A stretch of 6,258 bases of DNA from a bacterium (GTDB lineage: Bacteria > Desulfobacterota > Anaeroferrophillalia > Anaeroferrophillales > Anaeroferrophillaceae): the NCBI GenBank assembly GCA_029940125.1, contig JAOZRP010000147.1, forward strand, positions 1 through 6,258, given 5' to 3'. Below are positions 6,031-6,258 of this stretch, one piece after another. Each line of letters begins with the position of its first letter. The first letter of the stretch is position 1. Under the pieces are notes generated by a model. It had not been told where the DNA came from and did no database searches. It saw only the letters and a list, made by a program, of their open reading frames with translations. The position numbers were made by a program, and so were the translations under genes.

Positions 6031-6258
6031 TTAAAAACTCCTGCTCATGGATAGATAACAGCGCTGAGCGCTCCCTAGATTCATCGGCAGCCGGCGGCAA
6101 AAAGTTAACCGGTTTCCATCCAAAAACTGCCGTTTCCGGATGGCTGTCAACCGTCAGCTGCATTTTGCTGAAAACGTTCATCGGGAAGTAAACTTTCCCG
6201 GGGCTGTCCAGCCAGCATGCCGGTGCGATCAAATATATACATGCACCGGGTAAAACAA
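6017..6258 (-). CDS. Possible C-terminal part of an unrecognised upstream gene
   Basis: One minus-strand frame has no stop from the window edge to a TGA at 6019-6017, about 80 codons. Its end overlaps the start of the chain-length gene by 14 nt, the sort of overlap seen in coupled operon genes. Codons in the right-hand part look like those of the neighbouring genes (CTG, GAC, AGC, CCG, CAG, AAA, with mostly G or C in third position). The other two minus-strand frames stop sooner. The visible protein ends LLSIHEQEFLNGFE, has no long hydrophobic segment and shows no motif I know. A polysaccharide export protein is often encoded at this position in such loci, but nothing visible identifies one. 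The alternative is a non-coding leader carrying the operon promoter, since 80 open codons can occur by chance. Confidence 0.35.
   Translation of the reverse strand, partial: VLPGACIYLIAPACWLDSPGKVYFPMNVFSKMQLTVDSHPETAVFGWKPVNFLPPAADESRERSALLSIHEQEFLNGFE
6038..6042 (-). promoter_or_regulatory. Ribosome-binding site of the chain-length determinant gene
   Basis: AGGAG on the minus strand is followed by seven A/T bases and then the ATG at 6030. This is the best Shine-Dalgarno in the window and fixes the start. It would lie inside the reading frame of the possible upstream gene that ends at 6017. Confidence 0.75.
6220..6249. repeat. Inverted repeat near the right edge
   Basis: CCGGTGC (6220-6226) and GCACCGG (6243-6249) are perfect complements separated by a 16-nt AT-rich spacer. 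The spacing and AT-rich centre would suit a dimeric regulator's operator, or a loose hairpin. If the overlapping reading frame is a real gene, the repeat lies in coding sequence and is more likely chance. No T-run follows. Confidence 0.3.

Noticed and set aside
6145..6150. TTGACA (minus strand) as a -35 box for the operon
   Set aside because: The hexamer 17 nt downstream is GTTTTT, a poor -10, and the stretch may be coding.
1..6258. tRNA, rRNA, CRISPR array, insertion sequence or c-di-GMP riboswitch
   Set aside because: No cloverleaf, rRNA-like segment, regularly spaced repeats, transposase motif or GEMM-like conserved core was seen on either strand by eye.

Overview
The window looks like part of an exopolysaccharide assembly locus from a Gram-negative bacterium. 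G+C content is a little over half by eye. The gene families and their order recall the XrtA/PEP-CTERM-associated EPS loci of proteobacteria and Desulfobacterota. The taxonomic guess rests on family resemblance only; no marker gene is present. All five well-supported genes lie on the minus strand, so transcription runs from the right edge to the left.

Right to left: (i) 6031-6258 is a short stretch that may encode the C-terminus of an upstream gene, since one minus-strand frame is open from the window edge and overlaps the next start by 14 nt. (ii) 4426-6030 is a Wzz-type chain-length determinant. (iii) 3439-4419 is an ExeA/GspA-like AAA ATPase with a C-terminal membrane anchor, starting 6-12 nt after the previous stop. 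(iv) 2467-3411 is a CpsD-type tyrosine autokinase, 27 nt further on. (v) 1032-2414 is a polyprenyl-phosphate sugar-1-phosphate transferase, after a 52-nt gap. (vi) After a 124-nt gap, 203-907 is a rhomboid intramembrane serine protease whose stop codon sits in the foot of a long hairpin (168-204). The first 167 nt contain no gene I can support.

How the genes probably work together: the sugar transferase loads the first sugar phosphate onto undecaprenyl phosphate. The chain-length protein, which lacks its own kinase domain, pairs with the separate tyrosine autokinase to control polymerisation and export. The ATPase is an accessory protein typical of this locus type. The tight spacing of (ii)-(v) indicates one operon. 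The rhomboid may be read through from it or have its own promoter; I see no convincing promoter for it. Polymerase, flippase, outer-membrane exporter, glycosyltransferases and any exosortase would have to lie outside the window. I did not find an undescribed system here. The less ordinary items are the REP-like hairpin at the rhomboid stop, the rhomboid beside an EPS module, and the possible overlapping upstream gene.
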